From Rickettsia typhi (GTDB lineage: Bacteria > Pseudomonadota > Alphaproteobacteria > Rickettsiales > UBA1997), in the NCBI GenBank assembly GCA_945888585.1, contig CAMDAI010000050.1:1-8402 (forward strand): 8,402 bases of DNA. Reading direction: 5' to 3'. Numbering within the stretch: position 1 is the first letter of the stretch; each line of letters begins with the position of its first letter. Both the position numbers and the translations under genes were made by a program. This document shows, piece by piece, positions 7,101 to 8,402 of this stretch. Below the pieces are notes generated by a model. The model had not been told where the DNA came from and did no database searches. It was given only the letters and a program-made list of their open reading frames with translations.

Positions 7101-7114
7101 GAATTAGCTAATTC
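7101..7114. repeat. Perfect 14-bp palindrome directly after the dnaK stop
   Basis: GAATTAGCTAATTC is its own reverse complement and begins at the base after the dnaK TAA. It has no loop, so it is more plausible as a DNA-level palindrome than as an RNA hairpin. It may simply be chance in AT-rich sequence. Confidence 0.4.
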
Positions 7115-7130
7115 ATTTTTTTACTAGGTA

Positions 7131-7164
7131 GAAAAAGGCTCCGGAGCAAACCGGAGCCTTTTTC
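7131..7164 (+). terminator. Strong intrinsic terminator of dnaK
   Basis: The arms at 7131-7144 and 7151-7164 pair perfectly over 14 bp around the loop AGCAAA. The GC-rich core GGCTCCGG/CCGGAGCC is flanked by A5 on the left and T5 on the right, the classic rho-independent pattern. It lies 30 bp after the dnaK stop and ends dnaK transcription before argH. The matching A-run means it could also terminate transcripts coming from the opposite direction. Confidence 0.93.
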
Positions 7165-7214
7165 GTTGGGCCAATAATTAATTAAACTTGATTCTTCATT
7201 TTAAACCATAAAAA

Positions 7215-7243
7215 TTGAACTAGTTTTGAATAATTAATATTTT
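7215..7243 (+). promoter_or_regulatory. Weak candidate promoter for argH
   Basis: TTGAAC (7215-7220) and TATTTT (7238-7243) are separated by 17 bp, each matching the sigma-70 hexamers at four of six positions. A promoter is expected here because the strong dnaK terminator isolates argH from upstream transcription. The start site would fall near 7250, only a few bases before the ATG at 7258. No ArgR-type operator was recognised. Confidence 0.3.
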
Positions 7244-7257
7244 TCTAACAGCAAGTA

Positions 7258-8402
7258 ATGACAAAAAATAAATCTAATCAGATGTGGGGTGGAAGGTTTG
7301 ATTCTAAGCCATCGGACATTATGCAAAAAATCAATCAGTCAATTGATTTTGATAAAAAATTATACAAGCAAGATATTGCCGGCTCAATTGCTCATGCTAC
7401 TATGATTGGTGATGTTGGGATTATTACCAAAGTTGAAGCTAAAAAAATTATCAGCGGACTAAAACAAATTCTAAGTGAAATTGACTCAGGAAAGTTTAAA
7501 TTTCGTGAAGATTTAGAAGATATTCACATGAATATTGAAAATCGTTTAAGTGAGATAATTGGTGATGTTGCCGGAAAATTGCACACTGCCAGATCACGAA
7601 ATGATCAGGTTGCAACTGATTTTAAACTTTATATTCGTGATGCAATTGATGCAATTGATCTATTGTTAAAAAATTTACAAATCAATTTAATTAAAAAAGC
7701 TGAAGCTAATATTAATACTATTATGCCGGGCTTTACCCATTTGCAAACTGCTCAGCCAATTTCTTTTGCCCATCATTTGATGGCTTATTTTGAAATGATT
7801 AATCGTGATCGTTCTCGTTTAAATGATGCCCGTAAAAGATTAAATGAGATGCCTTTAGGTTCCGCTGCTTTGGCTGGAACTTCATTTCCAATTAATCGTT
7901 TTCATACTGCTAAATTGCTTGGTTTTGATCGTCCTTGTGCCAATTCACTAGATGGTGTTTCTGACCGTGATTTTGCCTTAGAATTTGCCTCAAATTTAGC
8001 AATTCTTGCTACTCATTTATCTAGATTTGGCGAGGAAATAATTATTTGGATGAGTAAAGGTTTTGATTTTATTAAATTATCCGATGCTTTTACTTCTGGA
8101 AGTTCAATTATGCCTCAAAAGAAAAATCCTGATGCTGCAGAATTGGTTCGGGCTAAAACCGGACGAATTTTTGGATCTTTAATTAATTTGTTAACAATTA
8201 TCAAAGGTTTGCCACTGGCTTATTCTAAAGATATGCAAGAAGATAAAGAGCCTATTTTTGATGCGGTGGAAAATATCACAATTTCTATTTTAGCAATTTC
8301 AGGAATGGTTGAGGATATGGAAGTTAAAAAGGAAAATATGCTTAAAATGGCTTCCGCTGGTTTTTCTACAGCTACAGATTTAGCTGATTTTTTAGTTAAA
8401 AA
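7258..8402 (+). CDS. argH: Argininosuccinate lyase, N-terminal part (gene runs off the window)
   Basis: ArgH catalyses the last step of arginine synthesis, splitting argininosuccinate into arginine and fumarate, as a cytoplasmic homotetramer. The first 381 codons are present of an expected total near 460; the frame is open to the window edge. Visible landmarks are MWGGRF (9-14), HTARSRNDQ (109-117), [11 protein letters not shown] (157-167) with the catalytic histidine H161, and the fumarase/aspartase-superfamily signature [11 protein letters not shown] (281-291), where S282 corresponds to the catalytic serine of the family. The enzyme therefore looks intact as far as it goes. The ATG at 7258 follows an in-frame TAA at 7246-7248; the ATG at 7282 (QMWGGRF) is a possible internal start, but the longer form matches the usual alphaproteobacterial N-terminus. 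No Shine-Dalgarno sequence is present. It is isolated from dnaK by a terminator. Other arginine genes, if linked, lie outside the window. Confidence 0.97.
   Translation, partial: MTKNKSNQMWGGRFDSKPSDIMQKINQSIDFDKKLYKQDIAGSIAHATMIGDVGIITKVEAKKIISGLKQILSEIDSGKFKFREDLEDIHMNIENRLSEIIGDVAGKLHTARSRNDQVATDFKLYIRDAIDAIDLLLKNLQINLIKKAEANINTIMPGFTHLQTAQPISFAHHLMAYFEMINRDRSRLNDARKRLNEMPLGSAALAGTSFPINRFHTAKLLGFDRPCANSLDGVSDRDFALEFASNLAILATHLSRFGEEIIIWMSKGFDFIKLSDAFTSGSSIMPQKKNPDAAELVRAKTGRIFGSLINLLTIIKGLPLAYSKDMQEDKEPIFDAVENITISILAISGMVEDMEVKKENMLKMASAGFSTATDLADFLVK

Overview
This AT-rich window reads as ordinary chromosome from an alphaproteobacterium with a reduced or host-associated style of genome. 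The DnaK (with its VVDAEYEEV tail), the YajC-SecD pair, the MsbA-like exporter and an ArgH beginning with a short extension before MWGGRF all look alphaproteobacterial. Composition and the exporter's style recall Rickettsiales-type genomes, but an argininosuccinate lyase is not expected in Rickettsia itself. A free-living or extracellular relative, or another AT-rich alphaproteobacterial lineage, is equally possible. No phage, transposase, CRISPR array, rRNA or tRNA was seen.

Layout. On the minus strand, positions 1-676 hold the first 225 codons of secD (its 3' end lies beyond the window), preceded by a complete yajC (678-1052) one base away. A 324-bp divergent intergenic region follows. On the plus strand come an MsbA-family ABC exporter (1377-3155), a 558-residue mostly helical protein of unknown function (3275-4951), dnaK (5166-7100) and the first 381 codons of argH (7258 to the window edge).

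Functionally, yajC-secD serves Sec protein export and the exporter probably flips lipid A or a similar lipid, so this end is about the envelope. DnaK is the Hsp70 chaperone and ArgH makes arginine. The plus-strand genes are separated by 119-214 bp gaps carrying their own promoters or hairpins, so they are probably separate transcription units rather than one operon. dnaK is not followed by dnaJ.

The most interesting part is the gap in front of the 558-residue protein. It holds a 64-bp dyad-symmetric element with four ordered TGATAC-type half-sites that covers the -35 of a good promoter. Other notable signals are a CTTG-N17-CTTATAT heat-shock-like promoter before dnaK, a perfect 14-bp stem between the unknown gene and dnaK, a textbook GC-rich terminator after dnaK, a possible 200-nt leader before the exporter, and A-rich translation starts without Shine-Dalgarno sequences at all six genes. 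I did not find a clear new multi-gene system; the unknown protein with its palindromic control region is the best candidate for something undescribed.
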